Shown: positions 30,125 through 39,921, counted from the stretch's first letter. The stretch is DNA of 64,000 nucleotides from Streptomyces gossypii (GCF_025165795.1 NZ_JAJAGO010000001.1:124001-188000), one strand, 5' to 3'. Notes: a model not told the origin generated them from the sequence alone. Numbers and translations are program-made.

Positions 30125-30721
30125 ATGACAACACCCACCACCGCACCCACCCACCCACGGCGTCTGCGCGCCGACGCGGAGCGCAACCGCGCCCGCATCC
30201 TCAACGCCGCCCGCACCCTCTTCACCCAGCACGGCACGCACGTGTCCATGGACGAAGTCGCCCGCCACGCGCAAGTGGGCATCGGTACCCTCTACCGCCA
30301 CTTCCCCACCAAAGACGCCATGGTCGAGACCGCGTCACAGCAACGCTTCGGGGAAATCCTCACCTACTACCACACCATCAGCCACAACCACCCCGAGCCC
30401 CTCGAAGCACTCCACCTCCTGCTGACCCGTATCGCTGAAGTCGAAACCCGCGACCGCGGCTTCGCCACCGCTCACACCCACACCAACCTCGGCAGTCAGA
30501 AACCCCCCAGCCCGCTACGGGAGAACCTGGAGACCCAGCTGGTCCAGCTCACCACTCAGGGCCAGCATCAAGGCACCATCCGCACCGATATCCACCCCAC
30601 CGACATCCTCCCCATCACCTGCGGACTCACCGCTATCGCCCACCACCAGACCGGTGACTACCGGCAATACATCACCATCACCCTCGACGGCCTGAAACCC
30701 CAACAACCCACAACAAACTAA
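30125..30721 (+). CDS. TetR-family regulator
   Basis: A 198-aa TetR protein. The DNA-binding part is near residues 20-65: RARILNAARTLFTQHG, SMDEVARHAQVGIGTLYRHF and PTKDAMVE. The ligand domain is His/Thr-rich with no assignable ligand. GGAGG precedes the ATG. The head-to-head arrangement with the oxidoreductase at 29889 suggests it represses that gene and itself from the shared 235-bp region. Whether it has any role in the polyketide cluster is unknown. Confidence 0.88.
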   Translation: MTTPTTAPTHPRRLRADAERNRARILNAARTLFTQHGTHVSMDEVARHAQVGIGTLYRHFPTKDAMVETASQQRFGEILTYYHTISHNHPEPLEALHLLLTRIAEVETRDRGFATAHTHTNLGSQKPPSPLRENLETQLVQLTTQGQHQGTIRTDIHPTDILPITCGLTAIAHHQTGDYRQYITITLDGLKPQQPTTN

Positions 30722-31294
30722 ACAGACAGAGTGAGCGAACACGACAGAAGCAACGCACTCCTCCCTCCGCTGAGGGCGTTGCGGCACGGCGATGCGTACT
30801 GCATCGCGCCTACCTGCGTTCCGCGGGCGAAGCTCCACTCGCGTGGCACCGGCAGATCCCGGTCTCCGCGCCAACCGGGCCACCTGCTGTTGGGTGACCG
30901 GCCCGTTCACTGACAACAGTCCTGGACGATCCCGCGACTGACGCTGCCTCCGCGTCATCGCCCTCTCGTTCTACGGCCGTCCCAGATGGTGCGTAGGCCT
31001 TCGCCGGTCGCGACAGCAGCCCTTGAGCTCGTTCTTTGATCGTTCCCAGCGCTGACCGTCACGGCTCATGGACGTTGCCGCCACTGGGCTGCCGCTGGGG
31101 TGCTGTACATCGCCGTCTCGCCAGCCCTCCGACGCGATCGCGATCACCGGTCTCCTGATCATGAGGACCCCGTTCCTGCTCCCCGGCACGACCACGCGTT
31201 CCGGCGGCAGCAGAACTGGAGCGGGGCACGGCTGAGCCCTGCCCCGCTGTCCGGAGACAGCCGGGCAGGGCCCTCATTCGCGCGATGTGCCTGT
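30722..31294. other. Gene-free region after the TetR gene
   Basis: About 570 bases without a supportable gene. A small hairpin GCGATGC-GTACT-GCATCGC (30789-30807) lies 68 bases after the TetR stop and may end that transcript. The remaining short frames have no family resemblance. This is where the decayed region gives way to ordinary chromosome. Confidence 0.5.
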
Positions 31295-31819
31295 TCAGCA
31301 GCGCTTGGAGCTGGCAGCCTCATAGGTGAGCGCTGAACCCGACGGGCGCAGGGTGCCGACCGCGGAGGTACAGACGGAAGCGGTGTCCGTACCGTTCGAC
31401 CAGTACTCCTGACCGTTGCTGTCCAGCCAGCTGCGCTTTCCGGACGTCTCGTCCTGGTCGTGGTTGTAGATGCCGATGCTGACGTCGTAGTCGTCTTCCT
31501 TCTCGCGGAAGCTCTCCCAGACCCAGAGGTATCCGTAGTTCTCCTTGCACTCGGGCGAGTAGAACTGCTTGACCGACGCGATCTGGACGCCGTCACGCGT
31601 GATGTGGCCGGTGGTGCCGATCTGGTAGGCGTCCGGACAGACACCACCAGCCTTCGCCTTCGCACTCATGGGATTGCCTTCGGCTGAAGGCGCCGTGGAC
31701 TTGGTCGTGTTGCGCTCGGACGGTGCCGGAGCCGGTCCGCTGCCCGCGGCGGCGGTCCCCGCCGGGATGAGTACGAAGGCACATGCGAGGGCCGCGATGG
31801 CGATCCTGCGTGAACGCAT
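31295..31819 (-). CDS. Small secreted protein, unknown function
   Basis: A 174-aa protein with a clear Sec signal (MRSRRIAIAALACAFVLIP, cleavage after the TAAAG region). The mature part starts with a Pro/Ala/Ser linker and then a compact region with four Cys (VCPDAYQ, SPECKENYG, ASVCTSA, C-terminal SSKRC), likely two disulfides, and acidic aromatic stretches (EDDYDVSIGIYNHDQDE). The ATG at 31819 follows GGGGGAAA. I recognise no family; it resembles other single-domain exported Streptomyces proteins. Confidence 0.75.
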   Translation of the reverse strand: MRSRRIAIAALACAFVLIPAGTAAAGSGPAPAPSERNTTKSTAPSAEGNPMSAKAKAGGVCPDAYQIGTTGHITRDGVQIASVKQFYSPECKENYGYLWVWESFREKEDDYDVSIGIYNHDQDETSGKRSWLDSNGQEYWSNGTDTASVCTSAVGTLRPSGSALTYEAASSKRC

Positions 31820-31994
31820 GATGTTTCCCCCTGCTCTGTTCGGTGTCATCTGTGAGGTGTGACCTGTGAGATGTCACCCGAAGCGCCCAGCACAGCGAGG
31901 TCATCCCTCCGGCAGACGAGACCGGAGGGGCGCCAGCCATGCGCTTCGGCTACCCAGTAAGACACCCGGACCGGGCGAAGGGTTGTGGCGCGAT

Positions 31995-32852
31995 TCAGTT
32001 CGGCTGGTAGACCGAAAGGGTGAAGGAGGCGGTCACCGTGAAGGGCGCGTCCAACTCGGCCGTGCGGCGGGCCGCTTCGCCGGCTTCGAGATGGTGGCTG
32101 GAGGGGCCCATCGCCACCGCGTTCTCCACGTCATGCGCGGGTAGCGCGAGACCGTACTCCAGCGATTCCGTGTGCTCCGACCGGAAGTGGTCCGCCAACG
32201 TGCGGCGGAGCCGGTCCTCCTTGGCAGTGTCGACGGACAATGTGCCCATCCGCTGCTGGAGTTCGGCCAGGTGCCGTGCGGTCGGTGTGACCACCACAAG
32301 AGCACCACCCGGACGCAGGACCCGACGGAACTCCGGACCGTTACGCGGGGCGAAGACATTGAGCAGGACGTCGACCGCACCCTCGCGCACCGGCAGCGGT
32401 TCCCACACGTCCCAGGTCGCGGCGCTTGCGCGCCCATGCGCTCGGGCGGCACGGCGCAGTGCGTACTTGGAGGCGTCCAGGCCCAACCCGACCGCACCGG
32501 GAGTGGCGTCCAGCAGCGCGGCCAGGTAGTACCCCGTGCCGACTCCCGCGTCCAGGACCGTGCCGCCCGGCGGGCACAGCGGCGCTGCCAGCTCGGCCAG
32601 CCGCCGGGCGAGCGGCGCGTAGTGGCCCGCCCGCAGGAAGCTGTCCCGGGCTTCGACCATGGCGGCGTTGTCGGCGGTCCCGACCCGCATGCCCCCCGTC
32701 AGCAGGCCGAGGTAGCCCTGCCGGGCGAGGTCGAAGGTGTGGCCTCGCGCGCAGCGGAGTGAGGTGGCCGCGCGTTCCAGCGGCCCTCCGCAGAGCGGGC
32801 AGACGAGCATGTCGAAGGGGCTGCGCGCCAACTCAGATTCCGGCTTGGACAC
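31995..32852 (-). CDS. 23S rRNA guanine methyltransferase, RlmA family
   Basis: A 285-aa SAM methyltransferase. An N-terminal zinc finger (CPLCGGPL at 18-25, then CARGHTFDLARQGYL) is the mark of RlmA(I/II)/TlrB enzymes that methylate G745 or G748 in 23S rRNA. It is followed by the SAM motif VLDAGVGTGYYLAAL and LNVFAPRNGPEFRRVLRPGG. The start is a GTG four bases beyond the helicase stop, with GGGAG inside the end of that gene, so the two are translationally coupled. Methylation by this family can alter macrolide sensitivity. Confidence 0.88.
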   Translation of the reverse strand: MSKPESELARSPFDMLVCPLCGGPLERAATSLRCARGHTFDLARQGYLGLLTGGMRVGTADNAAMVEARDSFLRAGHYAPLARRLAELAAPLCPPGGTVLDAGVGTGYYLAALLDATPGAVGLGLDASKYALRRAARAHGRASAATWDVWEPLPVREGAVDVLLNVFAPRNGPEFRRVLRPGGALVVVTPTARHLAELQQRMGTLSVDTAKEDRLRRTLADHFRSEHTESLEYGLALPAHDVENAVAMGPSSHHLEAGEAARRTAELDAPFTVTASFTLSVYQPN

Positions 32853-32855
32853 GTG

Positions 32856-34385
32856 TCAGCTCCCGGGCGCGGCCCTGCGGGGGGCCGGACGCTGCGGCGA
32901 GGCCGCGCGCGCGGAGGATCCGCGGCGCGCCTGGGCGGATTGGCTCCGGCGTCCACGACTGGGGGTACCACTCGGGCGCTTGGCGCGCTCGGGCCGCTCA
33001 GGAGTGGGGGCGGTGACGGTGACGGGAATCCCGGAGGGCTCCCGGGCACCGGTGACCCGGGCGAGTTCGGTGTCGCCCGGCCGGACCTGGACGGTGCTGG
33101 CCGTGATGGCCGCGGCGGCCATCAGCCGCGTCATGTCACGCCGCTGATTGGGCAGTACGAGGGTGACGACGCTGCCGGACTCCCCGGCGCGGGCGGTGCG
33201 TCCGCCACGGTGCAGGTAGTCCTTGTGGTCGGTGGGCGGGTCGATGTTGACGACCAGGTCCAGGCCTTCTATGTGGATTCCGCGGGCGGCCACGTTGGTG
33301 GCGATGAGCGCGGTGACGTGACCGTTCTTGAACTGCTCCAGGGTGCGGTTGCGCTGCGGCTGGGACTTGCCCCCGTGCAGCGCGCCCGCTCGTACGCCGT
33401 TGGACAGCAGGCGCTTGGCCATCCGGTCGACGGCGTGCTTGGTGTCCATGAACATGATCACCCGGCCGTCGCGGGCTGCGATGTGCATGGCTGCGGCGTT
33501 CTTGTCGGCTTCGCTGACGTGCAGCACGTGGTGCTCCATCGTCGTGATGGTCCCGGCGGAGGGGTCGACCGAGTGGACGACCGGGTCGGAGAGGTAACGG
33601 CGCACCAGCTTGTCGACGTTCCGGTCCAGGGTGGCGGAGAAGAGCATCCGCTGGCCGCCTGGCTGCACCTGCTCAAGCAGTGCGGTGACCTGGGGCATGA
33701 AGCCCATGTCGGCCATCTGGTCGGCTTCGTCCAGGACGGTGATGCCCACCTGGTCCAGGACGCAGTCGCCCCGGCCGATCAGGTCCTTGAGCCGTCCCGG
33801 GGTGGCGACGACCACCTCCGCGCCGGTGCGCAGTGCGCCGGCCTGCCGCCCGATGGATACCCCGCCGACCACCGTGGTCATGCGCAGCTGTACGGCACGG
33901 GCGTACGGAGTGAGCGCGTCGGTCACCTGCTGGGCGAGCTCGCGGGTCGGCACGAGCACCAGTGCGAGAGGACGGCGGGTCTCGGCGCGGCGCCCGCTGA
34001 TGCGGGCGAGAAGCGCCAGGCCGAACGCGAGTGTCTTGCCGGATCCGGTACGGCCGCGCCCCAGCACGTCGCGGCCGGCGAGCGAGTTGGGGAGGGTGGC
34101 GGCCTGGATCGGGAACGGAGCGGTGACGCCGTCCCGGCCGAGCGCGGCCAGCAGCGGGGCGGGCATGTCGAGTTCGGCGAAGGACTCGGCAGCGGGAAGT
34201 GACGGGGTGGTACTGACCGGGAGTGCGAACTCACCGCCGATGGTTCTGGGCTTGCCGCGGCCCTGGCTGCTGCCCTGACCGCCCTGTCCGCGGCCGGAGT
34301 TCTGGCCCTGCGGACGGGAACGCCTGCCGCCGTTTTCGGACTGGCGGGAGATGCGGTCATTGGAACGGGGGGAACGGTGGTTCAT
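32856..34385 (-). CDS. DEAD-box RNA helicase
   Basis: A 509-aa helicase: Q-motif region (PFPIQAATLPN), GRTGSGKT, VPTRELAQQV, TPGRLKDLI, VLDEADQM (DEAD with the last D to the expected pattern), SATL, and C-terminal ATNVAARGIHIEGL and HRGGRTARAG. Both tails are low-complexity: an Arg/Gly/Gln-rich N-terminus (about 50 aa) and an Arg/Ser/Pro C-terminus, typical RNA-binding extensions. The ATG at 34385 follows GAGGAAGG. It probably acts in rRNA maturation or cold adaptation, given the adjacent methyltransferase and cold-shock genes. Confidence 0.93.
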   Translation of the reverse strand: MNHRSPRSNDRISRQSENGGRRSRPQGQNSGRGQGGQGSSQGRGKPRTIGGEFALPVSTTPSLPAAESFAELDMPAPLLAALGRDGVTAPFPIQAATLPNSLAGRDVLGRGRTGSGKTLAFGLALLARISGRRAETRRPLALVLVPTRELAQQVTDALTPYARAVQLRMTTVVGGVSIGRQAGALRTGAEVVVATPGRLKDLIGRGDCVLDQVGITVLDEADQMADMGFMPQVTALLEQVQPGGQRMLFSATLDRNVDKLVRRYLSDPVVHSVDPSAGTITTMEHHVLHVSEADKNAAAMHIAARDGRVIMFMDTKHAVDRMAKRLLSNGVRAGALHGGKSQPQRNRTLEQFKNGHVTALIATNVAARGIHIEGLDLVVNIDPPTDHKDYLHRGGRTARAGESGSVVTLVLPNQRRDMTRLMAAAAITASTVQVRPGDTELARVTGAREPSGIPVTVTAPTPERPERAKRPSGTPSRGRRSQSAQARRGSSARAASPQRPAPRRAAPGS

Positions 34386-34553
34386 GCGAACCTTCCTCGG
34401 GACGGCACGTGTCGAGGAGGTCCCGGCGGCGTCTGGCCGCACATGGAATCGCAAGAACGAACCGGTATGGGGCGGGAATTGTGCCTTCCTGGTGCGCCGG
34501 AGTCTCCGGCCAGGAAGTCTGCGCCCTCGCTGCCGATCACGCAGAGGGCACAC

Positions 34554-34586
34554 GCACGGGCCCGCACCTGAGGTGCGGGCCCGTGC
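34554..34586 (-). terminator. Terminator of the cold-shock gene
   Basis: A perfect 15-bp stem with a three-base loop (34554-34568, 34572-34586; arm GCACGGGCCCGCACC), 23 bases past the cold-shock gene stop. It isolates that gene from the helicase operon. Confidence 0.88.
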
Positions 34587-34609
34587 TGCGCGGCAGGCCG
34601 CGCCGGAGA

Positions 34610-34813
34610 TCAGATGAGGTTGATGCTCTCGGCCTGCGGGCCCTTGGGGCCCTGCGTGACGTCGAACTCGACCTTCTGGCCCTCGGCGAGCTCACGGAAG
34701 CCCTGCGCGTTGATGTTGGAGTAGTGGGCGAAGACGTCGGCGCCGCCGCCGTCCTGCGCGATGAAACCGAAACCCTTTTCGGCGTTGAACCACTTCACGG
34801 TGCCTGTAGCCAT
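34610..34813 (-). CDS. Cold-shock protein (CspA family)
   Basis: A 67-aa OB-fold protein: [20 protein letters not shown] carries RNP1 (KGFGFI) and DVFAHYSNI carries RNP2-like residues. It binds single-stranded RNA/DNA and melts secondary structure. AAGGAG precedes the ATG. About 175 bases of leader upstream are A/C-richer than the surroundings, which fits the long regulated leaders of csp genes. Confidence 0.95.
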   Translation of the reverse strand: MATGTVKWFNAEKGFGFIAQDGGGADVFAHYSNINAQGFRELAEGQKVEFDVTQGPKGPQAESINLI

Positions 34814-35070
34814 GTCAATCTCCTTCGGGGAGCGGAACCCACACCTTGCGGATCCCGTGACGTTGCGATGATCACCCGACCGGAGAAAACACCGGGAAAA
34901 CAGAAAGTGCGCCTGAAGGTTCAGGACCAGCAGGCGCACACAAGAATCCATGGGAACCACAACTGCAACTGGACCCAACATAGCACGGCGGGTCCGAAAT
35001 ACCGGGGAGCGCTGCCCGCCCCGGAGCGAGGCGGGGCGGGGCAGCTGGGCTTCCCGGGGCAGGTGGGGCC

Positions 35071-37392
35071 TCAGACGCGGGCGCCGCTGTCCTCCTGCGT
35101 CCGCTTGGCCCTCGTACGGTTTCCCGGCTTCCCCTGTGCGGAGCGCCCAGGACGGGGCGGCGGGGCGCTGCCGCGGGCCTCGAGGGCGATGGCGAGCGGC
35201 GCGGCGGTGAACAAGGAGGAGTAGGTGCCCACGGTCACTCCGATGAGCAGCGCCAGCGCGAAGTCACGCAGCGTGTCTCCGCCGAGGGCGAAGAGCGCGC
35301 CGAGGATGAACAGCGCTCCCATGCCGGTGTGCAGCGTCCGTGGCAGTGTCTGGAGGATCGCGTTGTTGGCGACTCCGGCGAAGGGGGCCCGGCGGTCGGC
35401 CGACCACAGTTCGCGCACCCGGTCGAAGAGGACGACGGAGTCGTTGACGGAGTAGCCGATCACCGTCAGCAGCGCGGCCAGGAAGACTCCGTCGACGGGC
35501 TTGCCGAGCCAGGCGAAGACGCCGAGCAGGATCAGCGTGTCGTGTGCCATCGCCGCCACGGAGGAGGCGGCGAAGGTCCAGCGGAAACGCACGGCGAGAT
35601 AGACGAGCTGGGCGGCCAGTGCCACCCCCAGGGCGATCAGCGCGTTGCGGCGCAGTTCGTCTCCGAGGCTGGGACCGATCATTTCGTCACTGGTCTTCTC
35701 GGTCCTTCCGCCGATCCCGGCGAGGGCGGTGTGGATCCCGGACTCGTCGGCGTTGGAGAGCTCCGAGGTCCGTACGGACACCTTTGTCCCGTCCGAGATC
35801 TGCACGACCGCCCGCGGCTGGCCGGCGTCGGCGACCGCGTCCCGGGCCGCTTCGGCGCTGACAGGCCTGCTGGTGGCGTACTCGACGAAGCGTCCTCCGG
35901 TGAATTCGACACCCAGTTCCAGTCCGCGCCCCAGCAGCCCGCCGGTGGCCAGGACGAGGACGGCGGCCGAGGCTGCCAGCCAGCGGCGCCGGTGGCGCAT
36001 CAGGTCGGGGGTGTGGTCGGTGAGCCACCGGCTCACCCGGCCCCGGCCTGCGATGCCGGTGAGCCGGGGCCTGCGCGCGACCGCCCGGCGCCGTACGGCG
36101 AAGTCGGCAAGGACGCGGGTGATCAGCAGTGCGCTGATCATGGAGGCGAGCACGCCCAGGAAGAGGGTGACGCCGAATCCGCGCACCGGTCCGGAGGCGA
36201 GGAAGAAGAGCAGTCCGGCGGCGATCAGAGTGGTGAGGTTGGAATCGGCGATGGCGCTCAGCGCGTTGCGGAAGCCGGAGTCGAGGGCCGTGCCCAGGTT
36301 TCCCCCCCGCCGGTCGCGCCGTGCCTCGTACTCCTCGCGGGCTCGTTCGAAGACCAGCACGTTGGCGTCCACCGCCATCCCGATGGCGAGGACGAAGCCC
36401 GCCAGCCCGGGGAGGGTGAGCGTGGCGCCGACGGCGAGCAGAGCGGCGTAGGAGATCAGGCCGTAGCAGGCGAGGGCGACTGCGGCGAGGCCGCCCAGCA
36501 GGCGGTAGACGCACACGATGAACAGCGCGGTGAGCGTCACGCCGATGACCGCGGCGCGGGCGCTCGCCTCGATGGCCTCGTCTCCGAGGGTGGCCCCGAC
36601 GGTGCGCTGTTCGATCAGGTCCACCGGCACCGGAAGGGCACCGCCGTTGATGAGCAGGCCCAGCTCCTTGGCCTCCTGCTGGCTGAAACTGCCGGTGATC
36701 TGGGTGGTGCCACCGGTGATGCCGGTGCCGCAGCTGACCGACGGGTCGACCTGCGGGGAAGAGATGATCTTCTTGTCCAGCACGATCGCCACGCGCCGCG
36801 ACGGGTCTCCCGGCTGTGCGCAGGCGGCTTCGCCGGTCAGATCGGCCCAGTCCTTCTCTCCTTGGCCGCGCAGGTCGACCGAGACGAACCAGCCGGATCC
36901 GCGCTGCTGGTCGATCAGGGCCTCGGCGCTCTCGACCTCCGCGCCGGTGAGTGCGGCAGGTCCCAGCCGTACCCGCGCTCCTGTCTCGTCGGGCAGCACC
37001 TGCCCGGAATCGGTCCCGGAGGACTCGGCGGTGTCCTCGGCGGGGTCGAGGACGGGGTGGAAGCTGAGCTGTGCGGTGCGACCGAGGACTTCAGCAGCCT
37101 CGCGCGGGTCCTGCACGCCGGGCAGTTCGACGATGATGCGCTTGTCCCCGGAACGGACCAGGTTCGGTTCGCTGACGCCGAGGGCGTCGATGCGGTGGCG
37201 CAGCACCTCCAGGGTGCGCTCGGTCGCTTCCCGGCCGGCCTCGGTTGTCGGCGAGTCGCGGGTCTCCAGGACGATGTGGGTGCCGCCGCGCAGGTCGAGG
37301 CCGAGGCGGGGCGACTGGGTCAGGGCGAAGTAGCCCGAGAGGGCGAGCACGGCCAGTGCGAGCAGCGCCCGCAGTCTGGTGGCACGGGTCAT
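35071..37392 (-). CDS. secDF: Fused SecDF protein-export membrane protein
   Basis: A 773-aa single-chain SecD-SecF. The SecD half opens with one membrane segment and [17 protein letters not shown], then a P1 domain, [17 protein letters not shown], and helices ending with [18 protein letters not shown]. The SecF half has [13 protein letters not shown] and [16 protein letters not shown]. About twelve membrane segments in all. It uses the proton gradient to complete translocation through SecYEG. Streptomyces usually also has separate secD and secF genes, so this fused copy may be a second, auxiliary system. The ATG at 37392 follows GGAG. Confidence 0.94.
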   Translation of the reverse strand: MTRATRLRALLALAVLALSGYFALTQSPRLGLDLRGGTHIVLETRDSPTTEAGREATERTLEVLRHRIDALGVSEPNLVRSGDKRIIVELPGVQDPREAAEVLGRTAQLSFHPVLDPAEDTAESSGTDSGQVLPDETGARVRLGPAALTGAEVESAEALIDQQRGSGWFVSVDLRGQGEKDWADLTGEAACAQPGDPSRRVAIVLDKKIISSPQVDPSVSCGTGITGGTTQITGSFSQQEAKELGLLINGGALPVPVDLIEQRTVGATLGDEAIEASARAAVIGVTLTALFIVCVYRLLGGLAAVALACYGLISYAALLAVGATLTLPGLAGFVLAIGMAVDANVLVFERAREEYEARRDRRGGNLGTALDSGFRNALSAIADSNLTTLIAAGLLFFLASGPVRGFGVTLFLGVLASMISALLITRVLADFAVRRRAVARRPRLTGIAGRGRVSRWLTDHTPDLMRHRRRWLAASAAVLVLATGGLLGRGLELGVEFTGGRFVEYATSRPVSAEAARDAVADAGQPRAVVQISDGTKVSVRTSELSNADESGIHTALAGIGGRTEKTSDEMIGPSLGDELRRNALIALGVALAAQLVYLAVRFRWTFAASSVAAMAHDTLILLGVFAWLGKPVDGVFLAALLTVIGYSVNDSVVLFDRVRELWSADRRAPFAGVANNAILQTLPRTLHTGMGALFILGALFALGGDTLRDFALALLIGVTVGTYSSLFTAAPLAIALEARGSAPPPRPGRSAQGKPGNRTRAKRTQEDSGARV

Positions 37393-37451
37393 GGGGGTCT
37401 CCAGCAGGCATGCCGCGGCGACGGTGCCGGCGCGGCGGAGGAAAGGGAAGG

Positions 37452-37916
37452 TCAGCTGCCTGCGGAGACGGGTGGGGCACGGCCGGTACGCGGGCCGGCG
37501 TACCGGAGGCGTTCGGCCAGACTGTCCGTCCCGGCGCGGGTGTCCCGGTGGGGGACGGGGCCGTACGAGACACGGCCGGAGAACGCTGCGGGCGTCGCCG
37601 GGTGGGCGAGATGGCGTTCGGGTGAGCTGTCTCGGACGGCACGCGGGACGGTGCCGCACAGGTCGCCGCACATCTCTTCGGCGTGCGGGTCTGCGGCGCG
37701 CCGGTCTCCGGCGTGCGGGTCCGCGGGGTAGGCGGCCGGTCCGTGGCTCGCGGAGTCGGTGGTGCCTGGGCTCGTGGAGGACACCGCGGCGGCGCTCTGC
37801 ACCATGGTGGCCGGGAACAGCGTGCACAGGACCGCCGCCAGGATGGCCAGCAGCAGCCGGGGCGGGGTCGCGCGGCGAGGGAGGGGGACGGCGGCGGCGC
37901 GGGTACGCCCGGGCAT
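37452..37916 (-). CDS. Small exported or membrane-anchored protein preceding secDF
   Basis: A 154-aa protein with a strong ribosome site (AAGGAGGGGGT) just before the ATG. After a basic N-terminus, residues 20-44 form one hydrophobic segment (RLLLAILAAVLCTLFPATMV), which may be a signal peptide. The rest is Ala/Pro/Arg/His-rich with a CGDLCG pair near residue 82. I recognise no family. It ends 59 bases before secDF in the same direction, so both are probably one transcript. Confidence 0.6.
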   Translation of the reverse strand: MPGRTRAAAVPLPRRATPPRLLLAILAAVLCTLFPATMVQSAAAVSSTSPGTTDSASHGPAAYPADPHAGDRRAADPHAEEMCGDLCGTVPRAVRDSSPERHLAHPATPAAFSGRVSYGPVPHRDTRAGTDSLAERLRYAGPRTGRAPPVSAGS

Positions 37917-38055
37917 ACCCCCTCCTTCCGGCTGCGGCGGTCACAGGCGGTCACAGGCCGCGTGTGCCGCTGGGGCGCGCACGGGTGTGCCGCCAGGGCT
38001 CATAGTGCCATCAAAGGCGCGGGGTGAGCCCTGGCGGTCCGGCTGGCGCATGCCG

Positions 38056-38883
38056 TCAGGGCCAGATCTCACCGACCCACTCGGGGTGGTCGACGAACGG
38101 GTTTCGATTGTGCTGGAACTGCTCGTAGATGACGTCGTTGCGGTTCCGCTCGAAATCGTCCGGCGGGTCCTGAAGGTTCCACTGGGTCAGCATGGAGAGC
38201 CGCCCCATGTACGGGGCGGAACCGTTGTCGACGTCGTCGTTGAGCTCGAGGTCGGCGAAGCCGCCGCTGCCCTCGTAGCGCACCGCCATGTAGAAGATCA
38301 TCCGCGCCACGTCGCCCTTGACCGCGTCGCGCGGCTCGAAGGAGTCGCCGTCGGTGCGGCTCTCCGGAGCCTCGTCGACGGCGGAGCCGCCCGCGTCGAA
38401 GTCCTTGTTGCCGCGGATGCTGTTGACCGACACGTCGGTGGGGCGCAGGTGGTGGATGTCGGTGCCGGGTCCGCGGGCGGTGCCGAAGTCGCCGTGGGAT
38501 TTCGCCCAGACGTGTTCGCGGTTCCAGTCGTCGGGGTCACCGCCGTTGCGGTCACCGCTGCGTGATTCGCCGCTGTAGAGCAGGATGACGCTTCCGGCAT
38601 CGGCCGGGTCCCGGTCGGTGACCCTCAGCGCCTCCCAGACGTCGGAGTAGGAGAGCGTGGTCTGCTCGCTGATGATGCCGTTCAGCGCGGTCTTGAGCTC
38701 TTGGCCGCTCTTGCCTTCGGCGTCCTGGTAGTACGTGTCTTCGTAGGCGCTCTGGTGGGCCGCGGTGGCCGGGGACGGGGACGCGCTGGCGGAGGCCGGC
38801 AGCTGCGCGGTGACACCGGCTATCGCGGCGCATGCGGCGAGCACGGCCAGGGATTTCCGGCGGTTGAGGCGGGTTACCTGCAT
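38056..38883 (-). CDS. Secreted endonuclease I family nuclease
   Basis: A 275-aa protein with a Sec signal (about residues 1-35, ending ASASASPSP) and the endonuclease I (EndA/NucM) core: LLYSGESRSG, DDWNREHVWAKSHGDF (beta-beta-alpha metal site His) and DIHHLRPTDVSVNSIRGN. The family cuts single- and double-stranded DNA without specificity outside the cell. It is likely nutritional, taking part in extracellular DNA breakdown. Confidence 0.9.
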   Translation of the reverse strand: MQVTRLNRRKSLAVLAACAAIAGVTAQLPASASASPSPATAAHQSAYEDTYYQDAEGKSGQELKTALNGIISEQTTLSYSDVWEALRVTDRDPADAGSVILLYSGESRSGDRNGGDPDDWNREHVWAKSHGDFGTARGPGTDIHHLRPTDVSVNSIRGNKDFDAGGSAVDEAPESRTDGDSFEPRDAVKGDVARMIFYMAVRYEGSGGFADLELNDDVDNGSAPYMGRLSMLTQWNLQDPPDDFERNRNDVIYEQFQHNRNPFVDHPEWVGEIWP

Positions 38884-39109
38884 GTGGGGGTCCTCTCCCG
38901 AGGGCCCGCGTCGTCACGCCGCAGGGCCATGCGGGTGCGCTACGCGGGTAGATGACAGTCGGCACCCGTCATCCTTCCCCAGTCATGCACACCTCAACAT
39001 GAAGGCCGTGCGTCTGTTCGGTGCCGACCCGGTGGACGGCACAGCAGCACAACACCACAGACACTCACCCCTCGGAGGCGAGGCGGTCCAGCCACTCCCT
39101 CAGCAGATG

Positions 39110-39767
39110 CTCCTCCGCGCCACTGAGCGTCGCCTGCTCCGGCAGCGCCGCGCGCAGTGCGCGGGCGCCACCGCGGTGCTGATCATCTCTGTCGACAAGG
39201 TGGGCGAAGAGGCGGTGCGGCAGCACCGTGACGCGGTCGACGCGGCGGGTGCCCGCCGCGTCCTCTACACCAGCCACATGGGGGACAGCGCCTCGTCGCG
39301 TTTCCAGCCCTGCCGCGACCACGCCGTCAGCGCCGTGCGGTTCCTCGGTCACGCCACCCAGTCGGGCCGGCGCGCACTCCCGGCCGACGGGCCGGTGAGC
39401 TGAACCTCCCACGCCGGCCTCGCCGACGCGGCGACCGCCATCCTGGCCGGCGACGGCGGCTTCGACGGCCCCCTCCCCCACTCACCGCCGCGCACGCCCT
39501 CACGTTCGACGACATCGCCCGCATCGCCTCCGACGTCACCGGCCGCACCGTCACGAGGACCACCGCGCCCGACGGTGAGTTCCGGGAGCAACTCGCGGGC
39601 CGCGGCGTCCCGACGAGGCGGCAGACCAGCTGCTCGGCATGTTCGCAGCCGGCCGCGCCGGCGAATTCACCGGCGTCGACCCGACGCCGGCCACCGCGCT
39701 CGGCCGCGAACCCCTCACCCTGAGCACGGTCCTGCGCGAGCGACCGTCCAGCAGCGACGGGCACTGA
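39110..39767 (+). pseudogene. NmrA-like NAD(P)-binding protein, disrupted
   Basis: Fragments of an NmrA-family atypical SDR are spread over frames: GATAVLIISVDKVGEEAVRQ, HRDAVDAAGARRVLYTSHMG and FQPCRDHA in one frame ending at a TGA (39401) that replaces the usual Trp after GPVS; reading through gives HAGLADAATAILAGDGGFDG. After a shift near 39480 LTFDDIARIASDVTGRTVTR appears, and after another near 39605 LLGMFAAGRAGEF. The Rossmann N-terminus (GATGxxG) is absent. At least one stop, two frameshifts and a truncation make it non-functional. Confidence 0.8.
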
Positions 39768-39809
39768 CCGCCTCCGGTGGCGGCGGCGAGTCGAACAACC
39801 CTCGGTCAT

Positions 39810-39863
39810 TGGTCTAGACGTCAGGCTCGGTCCTGACTACTTTGAAACAGAAGGTCTAGACCA
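39810..39863 (+). promoter_or_regulatory. Paired GGTCTAGACC operator-like sites before doxX
   Basis: TGGTCTAGAC at 39810-39819 and AGGTCTAGACCA at 39852-39863 lie 42 bases apart (four helical turns). Both match the core of the DasR dre consensus (TGGTCTAGACCA) in 10-11 of 12 positions. A TACTTT near 39837-39842 could be a -10 between them. DasR, or a TetR/MarR protein with a similar palindrome, could bind; the sequence cannot decide. Confidence 0.5.
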
Positions 39864-39921
39864 AGTCCCATCATGCGCATCGCACGACGCTCTCCGCCCC
39901 CACCTCCCCCAGGAGCAGATC

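Noticed and set aside
30515..30958. 147-codon - strand frame overlapping the TetR gene end
   Set aside because: Overlaps a well-supported TetR gene on the opposite strand and resembles nothing known.
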